The notes under the pieces were generated by a model. The model did not search any database, had not been told where the DNA came from, and saw only the letters and a list, made by a program, of their open reading frames with translations. A DNA stretch of 64,000 nt from Stercorarius parasiticus (lineage: Eukaryota > Chordata > Aves > Charadriiformes > Stercorariidae): NCBI GenBank assembly GCA_013396915.1, contig VWZL01001945.1, forward strand, positions 62,001-126,000, read 5' to 3'. This document shows positions 48,300 to 60,003 of this stretch, one piece after another (position 1 is the first letter of the stretch; every line of letters begins with the position of its first letter). The position numbers were made by a program, and so were the translations under genes.

Positions 48300-48860
48300 A
48301 TAGCCATTGTTGTTGTTGCAACCCATGCAGTGAAGCAGGGAGTGCTGGGGTGGGTTAAGTGCTATCTTGGGCTGGACTTACAATGGCAGTACAGCACCTT
48401 CCTGTTCCTCAACCCTAGGTTTTATGACACAGCATGCTTCCCTGCCTGAGGGTGCCAACCCACATGGCTGGGACAAAAATATGAACGAGGCAGGAGCTGA
48501 TGTTCCGCCCAGTTCACAGCCCCCAGGAAAACGTGTCTGTGACTCCTGATGCCTGCTCAAATGCACTCAGATGGACAAAAAGCCACAGCAGCACTGGTTG
48601 CTCCTGTCTGTGCAGGGCACCCCTCACTCAGGGGGCAGCTGCCACCTCGTGGCCCCTGTGCCAGCTGCAACATGGCCACCACTGTCCTGCTGCCCACTGC
48701 GACATGGCCACCACATCCCCTGGAGGGTGGGGAAGAAGGTGGTATCTGCCACTTCTCTTGGATCAATGTTGTCCTTACCCTGCTCAGGCAGAGTTCAACT
48801 GGAGGGTACAGGTAAATAACTGCAGGTGCCTAAGCAGCAGGGAGCATTCAGGTGCTTTAT
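48300..48860. other. GC-richer patch with 32-bp spaced duplication
   Basis: The patch is GC-rich against AT-rich flanks and opens overlapping frames in nearly all readings, none recognisable. The 13-mer ACATGGCCACCAC occurs twice, 32 bp apart (48670 and 48702). Read on the minus strand, 48674-48717 resembles 51798-51841 on the plus strand (36 of 44 positions by eye), which hints at a shared repeat family with the patch at 51400-52850. A run of 20 T lies to its left at 48022-48041. Confidence 0.4.
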
Positions 48861-51400
48861 GTACTTGCCTATGATCACTTTAGCTGTCCTGTATATGTCC
48901 ATGTATATGCCATGTATATGAATATACATGAAACTGGCAGATAAGACACAGGACCTAGAAAAATGTTTGCCCTTTAGGATCAGACTGATATCAGGATACA
49001 CAAGGGCATCTCAAATTGAAAAAAATATTTATTTTAATTCCACTTGTGATGTCCAGAACTGCATCAACTACAGATATATTACACATCAAGATGCACACAG
49101 CAGGATTTGGGTATCTGAAAATAGGTTCTTCAGTATCACTTCAGGTATTGTGAGGAATCCCACCCAAAACCAGCACAGTCTGGACGCAAATGCTGTGTTC
49201 TATTGGTCTGCTCTGCCTGGATGTCTCAAATATCCCACAGACTCCCAAATAACACCAATTGTTTATCTGTTGATAACTGAATGCTCTCTGTACAGAATAA
49301 TTTAATTGCTTGAAGTTAAGTGACTGGCAACATTTTAGATATCCTAAAGTATCCTGCCATCTCAAGATGTCACTTTGCACATCTCCCATAAACCCTCTGT
49401 CACATATGGCAGCTCTAAGCAGATATCTTGGGTATTCTAGAGCATCTAGAATGGCTCTAAATAGAAATATTTATGCTTTTTAATTTCTTTGCTACAGTTA
49501 GACATCTAAATTTAGTTGCCTACTGTGTGGTACTGAAAGATATCATGAGGGATTTAATTTTGTGCTGGAGCGGTTACAACTCTTCTGGCATATTTTAGAA
49601 CGGCCTGTCAGGGTGGGATCAACCCAGTCCTAGAAATGCTGGTTTCTTTTTTACTTTAGCACTAGAGATGAGTCCTTTAGTTAGACGGATTATTTCATCT
49701 CACAAGTCATAATTACATGAATAAATGCTGAATTGATTATTACAATATACATATCACATACGCATATACAAATATACATACAGCTACATCTTATTGTAAT
49801 CCATGTATCCTTCAGAATCTCACGAAAATATGACTGCCACATTGCCCCCTGAAAGACAACATTGCAGTACCTCAGTGCAATACCTTACAGGAAGGAAAGA
49901 TTAATTTAAATCACAAGTGATTTCAGTCTCGCACTCACAGTCTCATACCCACCAGCACCCCGATGCGTGTAAGCAGTCTGCTGAGCACTCAGGCATGAAG
50001 GCAATCTTATCAGGGTTGCTGCAATAACATGGAGGACAAAGGGGCATCAGTTTTCAAGCTCCTCCTCACACTTCCCGGGTTCTGCTTAGGAGTGTGCTGG
50101 TTTTACATGTGTCTCATTGATACCAGTCAGGGGATAACAGTGGTTAATCTCTCTGTCTTGTCCCACCTCTATGAGTTGCCAGGATTTAATCACTGTCTGC
50201 ATTTCAGATCTGGTTGTCCTGAGAGTTTGCAGGTGGATATGTCCTAGGATCTTGATGACTTGCTGCCGTAGGTGTCAGCAACACATGCCATTTTTGTAGT
50301 CCTTCTCCATTCACATCAATACAAACATTGTTATTACAATTTTTCAAAGTTCTAGAAGGTTCCTGGGCTTCTGTTTTCTTATATATTGTAGAAATTTTGG
50401 TACCTACTGGCAAAACATCTACCTTTTATGACTCATAAGTTTTCTTCTCAAAAGTCTCCCAAGCTTCTGGTGTATTTCAGCAATATATTGTCATAAACTT
50501 TCCACTTTCCTGGCTTAGAATTACAAATGAAGATTACAGTTCAATTCTTCCTATGCAATCATTTTTGTCTTTAAATTCTAACCTAATGCAATCTTCATAT
50601 GCTGTCTCTCTATTTTATTGGATTATGGTGATCTTTATTATGTGCCTTCTCACTTTTTCATTCCCTATTATTCACCTCACTTTATCCATTTTTATCCGAG
50701 ACAAACTGGAAAAAACTTTGGAAAGAAGCAGAAGCAGCGCATGCCATCGTGCCGTTGCTAGGACGGACACACTCTTTTTGTGCACTGTCATCATACTTCC
50801 ACTGACTGTCCTGCTGCATATTTATCAAGGGCTACCTCTCTGACTAATCTGAACTTCACTGATTATTACTGAGATAGCAGCTGACATCAGGTACAGTTCT
50901 TCATCCAGGTTCTGCTATGCAGCATTTATGGTTGGGAGCAGCAGCTGACTCTCTCCTGAGATCAGCAGCAAAGTGATCAATACCACAGAAAGTGGCATTG
51001 ACAGAGAAAGTCAGGATGGTTGAAGAAAAGCTGAGGTATGCAAGAATTAGGCAGAAATTTTGAGTATGTTCGCCTTCTTAAGAAGAAACTTATTTTCTGT
51101 ATGATTTCACCATAGAGCATATTTCTTACAATGTTAAATATTGATACACAATCTTAAAAAAAAAAAAAAAACACAAAGAAACCCCAAGAAATTTGTATTG
51201 CCAATCTCATATTCTGTTAACAAGAACTGGAAAAAAAAATCATAATAGGGAAAAAAGAAACTGTTCAAATACTTTATGCTCAGACCATTAAGTTATTTAG
51301 AAAGTTGTTTCAGAACCAGTAGAATGATTATGAAAGTCTGATGATAAAAGTGTAAGAATGTAAGTCTTGAAAGACAGTTTAAATCACTAGAACCCAACCT
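48861..51400. other. Mostly AT-rich sequence, no gene seen
   Basis: Contains the microsatellite at 49743-49788 and a run of 17 A at about 51154-51170. A 96-codon plus-strand frame at 50553-50843 has two hydrophobic stretches (residues about 20-48 and 75-90) that could be membrane segments, but there is no family resemblance and AT-rich DNA gives such frames often. Confidence 0.5.
49743..49788. repeat. AT-rich microsatellite of ATACAT words
   Basis: Irregular reiteration of ATACATAT, ATACGCATATAC and AATATACATAC. Compound, not a perfect array. Confidence 0.65.
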
Positions 51401-52860
51401 CTTCAGGCCTCAGTATTGGCTTGGGCTATTGTCTTCCATAACGGCCCTGGCATGACATTCAGTTCCAGACACTGCGGTTCACATGAAGGTAAAATACAGT
51501 TGAAATATATGGCCCTTGTGCATCTCTTGTGTCCTTGCACCCTAGAAGAAATACAGCAAGGAGGGGAGCAAAGGGAGGTGTTGAGGGACTGCTATGTGAT
51601 GGCAGTCTCCAGGCAAGAGGTGCACCCACACAGACAGGAGGGATCACTGGTACTGCACGTTGATGTCTCCCCAAGGGCCTGGCTTGCAGGGTTTGTCCAT
51701 CCCTGTGCATTGAAGCAAGCGCCAAGAGACACAGCTCTGCTTCCCTGGGGATCTGTCGGCTGGGCCCTATGTGGGCCTCCTGGCACTGATAACTAGTGAC
51801 GTGGTGGCCATGCCTCAGTGGACATCAGGTCAGCGGTGTCCACATCATAGTGGGGGGGTGTGACAAGGCTGACACCAGGTATAAAAATGGCTGTGGGGCT
51901 GGGGCAGGAATTAGTTTTGGAAGCACCACAGGGCACACATTGGTCTTCTCACTCCTCAGTCAGTCACTGAAGATTTTTGAAAATCTCCATGGAACAGCAT
52001 TGACCTAAGAAAAAGGAAAGACGCACGGCACCTGCCTGCAGCCTGCCATAGCCTCAGAGATAGCTGTGCGGTTCCCACCTCTCTTCCCTGCCATATGAGG
52101 CTTTCCTCAAAATGGTTTCTGACTCATGGGCCCATCACACGGGTCTTCTGTTTCTCCCGGTCATTCTGGGAATTCCCTTTTGGGATTCCCTTATTGTCCT
52201 CACATACTTGTTCTCCTGGATTGGCATTTTGTCCTGGTTTCCCACACGTGCATGCAGGGTTGGTTGCGCAGTATCGTGCCAAGCCCAAAGGCTGCTCCAG
52301 AAATGCTGCACAGACATCCTGTTGGGCTGGGGCAGATGTGAGGCCTCTCACTCTCCACTTTGCAGGAGGAAACGGGCACCTAATCTGAGGCTGCTCAGAG
52401 ATCACATGGGTATGATGGGTTCAAAATGGCCACTTATGGATGGTGGCTCCATGTGCACCATGTGCAGCACTAAAAGAGTGTCTGATGGGGGAGCGGCCTC
52501 CATCAGGTGCTCAGTAAACATGACAGCTGGGACATGACAGTGCCATAGGTGGGCTGAGTGTCCTGCCTGTGAAACGTCACTTCCAAAAAAGCACACTCTG
52601 CAGAAGAGGATGGGGACGTGAGCTGTGATGTGAAAGACTGGGGTTGTGACAGGCAGGGCACACCACCCTTTGGGATCTGACAGCCAGAAAGTTCACTGGA
52701 GGGTGTCTTGATACCTGTGGATGCTCCGGCCATGCTGGGTACAGTAGGTATATCTAGCTTGGTATAGCGTGGTGGGAATTTTGACTCCATGGCATCATAG
52801 GGGTGCAATGGGAGAGTGTACCTGCAGCCATAAGGAGTAGCATCCGCATAATTCTTTGTG
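51401..52860. other. GC-richer 1.4-kb patch of unknown origin
   Basis: A sharp rise in GC over roughly 1.4 kb, then an abrupt return to AT-rich sequence. Plus-strand frames of 126 codons (51416-51796) and 141 codons (52112-52537) and minus-strand frames of 131 codons (52503-52898), 93 and 88 codons overlap extensively. None contains a motif I recognise. TATAAAAATGG at 51880-51890 could be a promoter. The combination of GC shift, TATA element and lack of clear genes fits a decayed LTR retroelement, but I see no LTR pair, primer site or reverse-transcriptase motif. Confidence 0.35.
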
Positions 52861-54870
52861 GAACGCATATTAAAATAATTTATTAAACATAGTGCCAAAA
52901 CTTCCCTCTTGGACTACTACCTGGTAGTCAACATGCAGATAAATTCTTCTTTCTATGACATAAGCATCCACAATGTACGAGTGCTGCTTCATTTTATTAT
53001 TGTAAGTGGTAAAAACTGCATAAGCTTTTCAACCAGAACTATTTTAGGTCTGCAGAATGTTCAATTTGTTACAGACTAAAATTGTTTGTGGTTTTGAATT
53101 CAATAGTATTGTCAGACTGATAAAATGTCTACTCTCTGCAAATAAACTTCCTAGTGGTATATTGCAATTCTCAGCAAAGTCTGTCTGTCAATTCATACAA
53201 CAAACTCAGGTAGGCAGACTGGAACAAAATGAATATTTTTTGGAGGTGAATCAATTTCCTTTGCGGTTAGTGGGGCAGGTATGTGTTAACAATAGAAGTT
53301 TCGCACATATCTTTTTTTCTTTAAAACCATGTCTGGAACTAGTACTCACATCCCACAGAAGGAAAACTTAGCACAGAACAAAAATTTAGAATGTTTGCTT
53401 GGTTCAAGTCAGTAAACAAGTGTTTTGTGCTGAGATTTAGCATGGAATTATGGGACTACAGAGATTTCATGAACCAGCTAGGTTGGCTGTCAGACATCTA
53501 TTTATATAATACGAGATCTGGGGGATGAAATGATGGTTAATGTGATTTTGTAAACAAAAGAAAATTGGAGTGGTTGTATTCCACCTATGTAACTTGCTAC
53601 CACTGCTTCAATCTTCAGTTGGCAATGTATTTTGCAAATTCTGAAGTGCGATGATTTCTCTAAAAAGACTTTAGTAGAAAAAAAAATAAAAATCATAGAA
53701 CAAGACTGAAGCAGACTTTATGTTAGATTGAGTTATGTTTGCCTACCTGCCTGTTCAAAGAAAAGATGTGATGAAATTAGTCACATGCATAGCATCTACA
53801 ACAAGAGAAATAGTAGCACGCATATTGAACTGTGAGGCTTAATTTGTATGGGATTCAGTGCTTGCTCAAAATGAGTATTTTCTGCTCCCAGGACATCAGT
53901 TTAACTGTTTCATGGCAGGTTTGCTGACACTCTATAAACAATTTTGCATACGTAAGCTATTTTAGAGACTACCTGCCTGCCTTCTAGAACATGATAAAAG
54001 TATTTTATTTTAATTTGTTGCCTATTTGGAATTGGTAGGATTTGCCGGGGAGGTAGAAAATACAGCAGGTTGCCTACACCTGTTAAAGCCAGCACTTGGC
54101 TCTACCCGTCTATACGTTAATCTCTAGCGCTATGAACAGAAAACACTATCACAGCACAGATTGTATGGTCTGCTACTGACCTCGTGTCTAGAATGTCCCA
54201 TCTTCTTGTTATGCTAACCATGACTTTAGCTTGAGCCCTAAGGATCCCTTACCCTGATTTTGTTATAAATTATGCAGTTAACATTAGCTTACTTGACTCT
54301 TACATTAGCTAGCTAAGGACTCTTAAAGCCATTTTTGAATCAGTCTAATATAGCCTTTTAACTTAGGGCAGCTTATTTCAGGCCTATTGGTCAACACAGG
54401 GGAGAGCAAAATGTTGGGGAAAGAAAAAACTTGTGTAGAAGGAATCATAATTGAATTAAATTCTATCAAATGGAAATAGCAATACAGAAAAAGGACAAGA
54501 AAAGTGGAAGCCATGTTTGGAGAGAAATAAAAGGAATAGGAAAACAGTAAAATTAGGGATTTCTGTTGATATGGGAAGAACAATGAAGGCAACAAAAAAA
54601 TTCATTATAGAGGTACAAGTGTACAGGTTCCAATGAAAGGGCAATAGATCAGTAAAGTATAAGCCGTATGACAATTTAGCAACTATGCAGTTAATGAGAA
54701 ATATAGAAAATAAACATTTAGGCAAATAATGAGCAGGTAATCAGCCAGGCAATGAAGCAATAATATGCAAAGTCTTATGGCTGATACCTATTTGATTAAA
54801 TTTAGGTAGAAAGAGCCTTATCTTCTTTTACATACCGAAGTACTGAGTATCCAGTTCAGTGCTCATTAGG
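52861..54870. other. AT-rich sequence, no gene seen
   Basis: No supported feature. Confidence 0.6.
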
Positions 54871-54900
54871 AAATCATAGAATCATAGAATCACAGAATCT
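54871..54900 (-). mobile_element. CR1 3'-tail remnant, minus strand
   Basis: AATCATAGAATCATAGAATCACAGAATC is the complement of the CR1 3' octamers followed by the first bases of its 3' untranslated region. The next expected CR1 block is absent, though CTTTTAAAAGTACAACTC could be its decayed remainder. Either an extremely short (under 60 bp) insertion or the end of a deleted copy. Confidence 0.75.
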
Positions 54901-57650
54901 TTTAAAAGTACAACTCATTTACAGTAAATAAAACAAAAAGAATGAATGAGCTCCTAATAGCTGGCTTAGTTTAGATGATTCTCTCCATTTGTGAGCAACA
55001 CATTGCTGGGATTAGGATGGTGAAGCATGTGGTAGATTATGAGAAATGAGAAAACTCACATCGGGTAGAATACCAGAAAGCACGATAGAAACAGAAAAAG
55101 CTATCTGACTGCAAGAGTGAGCTTTCTCAGATAGATAGGATTGCTGTTAAACGGCTAATGAATAATAGCAGTGAATATGATGATAAGAATAGTTCACACT
55201 TCACATAAAAATACCTTCAAAACCTTTCAAAGGACTTTCTGGTGTAAATATGTTTCTTTTCCTTCTGAGTTCATGTTTAGTGGCCTGCTACGTATCTAAA
55301 ATATTTTTAATTATTAGGCCAATTGGCTTAAAAATATGACTGACATCTTGTCCATAGAGTTGTTATTTTAAAATTACTTGGGAAAATAATTTCAGAAAAT
55401 CCCATATCGTCAATTAGCCACTTACTTACACTATTTTTTTTTAAGTATCACATGTAAATGTGAGTACTTAAAACATACGTGACATAAAAAATACTGGAGA
55501 TCTAAACTGGTAAGAGTGAAAAAATGAGAATCTCATTTCATATGTCGTGAAGCCGGATAGCACCTCTTTTTGTGGTAGTCCATTGACATAATTCACTATC
55601 AATCACACAGTGTCTGCTTCAACTTCTGGAGCTACCTTCATTAAGTCACAAATCACAGCAGTCACTATAAATAACAAGCCTAGTGCATATTACATTTTAA
55701 AATAAGCTATCTGTGAAAACAAACCAATGTTATGGGTTCGTGTTGTTGCCGTAATAGGTGCTCCAAGTCACATGGTTTATATTAAAATGAAAATGGTAGC
55801 TCAAACTAAGTATTTTACTTACAAATAACTTAAACTCTGTATGATGACCTTTCCTCTTCCGCATACGTCAGCTGATAGGAAAGAACATATGGAAAAGAGA
55901 TTAAATTCAAACCTATGGATGTCTTAAAAATTGAAACAACTAGCAGAATGACAGTACCTAGCACAAACAGGGAAGACAACTGGCCCAGCTATGTATTTGC
56001 AAAGAAAAATGAAGCCAGAGTCAAAAAAAACTTTGATTATCTGACATATAATAATGCTGGTCCTCAAATTTGTCATGCTTGTGCCTGTTTCAAGGACAGG
56101 ACTACTAACCCGGAGCTTAATAGTATTTAGTGTCTCATTTTGCTTATGCCTGGCATATTTTTGCATATATTTTGTGTCAGTGAATCCTTTGTCAAAACAT
56201 TAATCTCAAAGGTCTGAAGGGCACAGAGGATTTGCTCTGATTCCAACTACCACTGCCCAACCATTTATTTGACTTCATAAAACTGAACCCTTACCACAGA
56301 CTGATAAAGCTGAAATCTGTAGAGCAATTTTTTTCCAATTTTCAAGCAAATTGTTCTAATGAAATTTCAGCCTAGTAGTTTTAAACTCAGACATATGGAT
56401 AGGTGGAACTTAAATAAATTTTATTTTTAAAAATATGGAAAAGCTGTTATCTAAAGCTTCAGTACTCAGTCAGGGCATGCTGCATCCAAAAGAGGCACCC
56501 AGACCTTTTGTTAATAAAGATATAATATGAGCTGATTGAAATTGCAAGAACAAGATGTGAAAAGCTCCTTCTTAAATTCAAAAATAAATTGTAATAATCC
56601 ATTGTGACAGTAAAGCATCTTCCTTCTGATTTTCTCAAAGCATTCGTGAACCATTAAGGATCTTCAAGGCACACCTTTCCAGCTCAGCATGATGCTCTGT
56701 GGTCCTCCCACAAAGGTCCAAGAAAGTGAGGTTCTGGACAGGCACAGTAGCTTAATTTGTAAATCTGTACAAATACAGTAGTATGGTCTGACAGTTATGC
56801 TAATTAGCTGGGTGTCCCAGCAGAGATAATTAGCTCCACTCTGATACCACTCTGCTGTACTTATTGCCATTAGTACTTGGCACTAGTTCAGTGTTCTCCC
56901 CAGTTGTCCACTTTATGACACAGAACCTGCTCTTAATTTCTATAGTCTTTGGACAAAACCTTTGTAATAATAATTGGGAAGCCAAGGCATACGAGTGGGA
57001 AGGAACACACTGAGGATGAGCAACAAAGGCAAATCACTAAACCTGTGAGAGCTTTAGGGACTTCTGTGACTTGTAGCTAAGTCCACATTTCAAGTCTGTC
57101 CCAACAGCAGTCTTAGCACTGTAGTTATGTTTGTATGTTTATTGATACTAAATTAAAAAGACCTGTACAATAATTGATAAGAGAAGCAGAAAATGGAAGG
57201 CTACTTTTTTGTGAACTGATGTTCAGGGAACCAGGAGTTGGTTTTTGTAATGCACGCAGACTATTACTGTGATATGCTAATATCTTCCTTGCAAATTGGT
57301 GTTTCTGTGGAGATAGACCAATAAGTTGCTGTAAGTTTTAGATCAGTTTCTTCAATCTTTTACAATTTCTTGGCATCTTAAGGGATTTTCTCACATTTAT
57401 AAAAAAGTATGTTTGTCCTCTATTTCTAAAACATCTTCATTCCCTGAGCTGCCTGCAGTGTCAAAATCATCACAGCCATCAATATTCATTCAATATAATA
57501 TCTAGGTAGAAAAGAGCATAAAAACATTTTGCATAAGATTTGTATTAGTTTCCTGTATTTTTTTTTCCATTGTGCCAACCTTTGTTTATAAATGCACAAT
57601 GCTATCTAGTTGTTGATGACTATCTTTTCTAGATAATGGTCAGCATTATC
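54901..57650. other. AT-rich sequence, no gene seen
   Basis: No supported gene or mobile element. A 71-codon plus frame (55915-56130) and an 80-codon minus frame (55924-56166) occupy the same DNA and are taken as chance. Confidence 0.6.
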
Positions 57651-57651
57651 T

Positions 57652-57812
57652 GATATGAAGAGTATTCTGGGCTGCATTAGGAGTAGTGTTGCCGGCATAT
57701 CGAGGGAGGTGACCCTTCCCCTCTGCTGGGAACTGGTGAGAGACATCTGGAATGCTGGGTCCATTGCTGGGCTCCCCAGCACAAAGGAGATATGGAGCTA
57801 CTGGAGAGAGCT
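57652..57812 (+). mobile_element. CR1 LINE internal fragment without 3' end
   Basis: TGGGCTGCATTAGGAGTAG, CGAGGGAGGTGACCCTTCCC, GGGCTCCCCAGCACAAAGG and GAGCTACTGGAGAGAG follow the CR1 ORF2 C-terminal region in order. The match stops at 57812 and neither the 3' untranslated region nor octamers follow. Relative to other CR1 copies it also lacks a few bases in the LEYCV region. CR1 normally integrates from its 3' end, so the missing 3' part implies a later deletion or rearrangement. Confidence 0.88.
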
Positions 57813-59950
57813 CTGTTATGCAGGCTTTCCAGCCTATTGGGAAATAAACTCTTTAGGGTCATTTCATCTTGCATGCTATTTAAATGCTTGTTCTTCAGAA
57901 AAAACTGCAGTATGAATTTCCCCATTACAGACACTTAATGTGGGGTGGAGAGGGGGGAGGGTTGGTGGGTTTGGTTGTGGAGATTTTTTTTAATATTGGA
58001 GCATTGAGAAGCACTGATTTTTTACACCTTTTTTTACTGTGTACTTATAATGTACTAGAAATGGTAGGTTTCATTTGTATACTTAGTTTTAATCATTACC
58101 CACTTCTGTTTTGCTATTGAATGATTAATGATAATACATTGGATGTCTCAGATAAACAGTGCTGTAAAAGTAGAAAATGGTTAACTAATACTTACTCCTT
58201 ATGCTTTACAGCACGTTCAGGTAGGTAGGAAAAAGAACACAGTGAGATTTTTATGTTTTTCATTTAAATTAGAATAGATACTTCCTAAATTTGAAGTGGT
58301 TTTTTAGGTACCATTTTGAAGATCTCACACTTGAAAGGTGTAGTGACATGTGATTTTGAAAAATTCAGGAGTGTTTTAAAATATTGTGTCATGAGACTAA
58401 ATAAATGCATGAAACATTATTTCCAGTTATTATATGTTGTTACTTTACTGAACATGTTCCTCAGATACAGTTGTTTGTAGCATGCCATTAAGAAAGCAGT
58501 TGTGTGTGTATGGCTGCAGGGAGAGTAGTTTCTTATTTTTCCATCGCGTAAATCTGAAGGGTTAGTTCTGTGCAGTGATAGCTAGGATGGCAGAAATGAA
58601 CTCTTCGAAACTGCAGGGCATCTCACTGCTTCTCCCTGCATGCCTTTCATTTCTTATATCCTAGACTGTCAGTGGACATTGTACTACTGCTACTGCAAGT
58701 CACCATGACACCTAAAAGACTGAGTTTCTTTCTAATTCAAAGAGTTCAAAATATAAACTAAACGTTGGCTCTAGGACAGTAATTCTTACTAGGAAAAGTA
58801 GAGAGAGTTTGTTAGTCAGCACAAGAGAGGAGAAATTATGCAGTATAAAGCTTTGATGCAAAATATGAAATTGGGAAAGGGAATGTATTTTTAGACATTT
58901 CAGAATCTACCAAACATAAGTCATTAGCAAGAGCCTGAGAAGCCTAAAATAAGAAAATTGTGGAAGGGTAGGAAGAATAAGATAAGCATTAAGATAAGAA
59001 ACAAGAAATAAGAAATATTTCAAGAAATATTAAGCTCAACTTGGACCTGCATGGGCACCTTGGACTCTTGAATAAGCCGTTTATTCCTTGGATTTCCAGA
59101 AATTATGCCAGGTAGTCTGAAAATACGGTGGTTAGTTACCTGTGTTCATATTCACTAGGAGTCAATAGCACTCAAATGTTCTGAGGCTTTTTACTCTTTT
59201 TGAAGAACATTTAGAGTAAATTGCATTTGGCTACTAGAAATCTGTGGGTAACAGATTTTATTGAGAGGTTGATGTTAAATTTTGAAATTAATTTGGTTTA
59301 ATGTCTGGTGAATTAACAAGTGTCTGTTCTGTGGAATAAAGATGTTTAGAGAACCATATTTTATCCACTAACTTATAGTGGACAGAAGATTATGAGACGC
59401 TTTACACAGAAAAATCAAGTTTGTGATCTTTCCCCAAGGAGTTTAACATCTTTTTTAGAAGCAACATGGTGAAGAATATTAATGACTAGTAAAGATGATT
59501 TGATAAAGCTATAAAAAGTGTACAGTAAAAAAGAACCAAACAAACATAGAATCATCAATACAGCATGAATAAAACAAATTTTGTTTGAGAGATTGATATA
59601 TGGGGCCATGCAGTAAACCCATAATGCGCTTTGTGAATATGTAATTACTCTTCTACTCTCCTGGCTGTTTCATCTTCTGATATGAATATTCTATTTTCTC
59701 TTATTCCTCAGATTTTGAGGGGAATACAGTATTAAATATATAGGTTTATTACACGTTTTACTTTAATTTTATAAAACCAGGCTGTACCATATGATTAACA
59801 CTGATGGTTACAAATCTTGTTTTTAAAAAGTCATTAGCACCTCACAGTGACCAAAACATGAAATGTCTAATTATTTCAAATGCGAAGAGGAGGGAATGAT
59901 TATGAGCCAATTAGTATGTTTGAGTATCTTATGAAACATTCTGATGTGAA
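57813..59950. other. AT-rich sequence, no gene seen
   Basis: A G-rich patch (GGGGTGGAGAGGGGGGAGGG) lies at 57941-57960. Otherwise there is nothing to support. Confidence 0.6.
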
Positions 59951-59955
59951 TTATT

Positions 59956-60003
59956 ACACATATATATGCACAAGTGTATATGTATATATGTATGTACATA
60001 TGT
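59956..60003. repeat. TA/TG compound microsatellite
   Basis: Reiterated ACATATATATG, GTATATGTATATATG and TATGTACATATG words. Imperfect alternating purine-pyrimidine sequence. Confidence 0.75.

Noticed and set aside
52112..52537. 141-codon plus-strand open frame with hydrophobic N-terminus
   Set aside because: Several other frames over the same DNA are equally open; no conserved motif; likely a by-product of the GC-rich composition.
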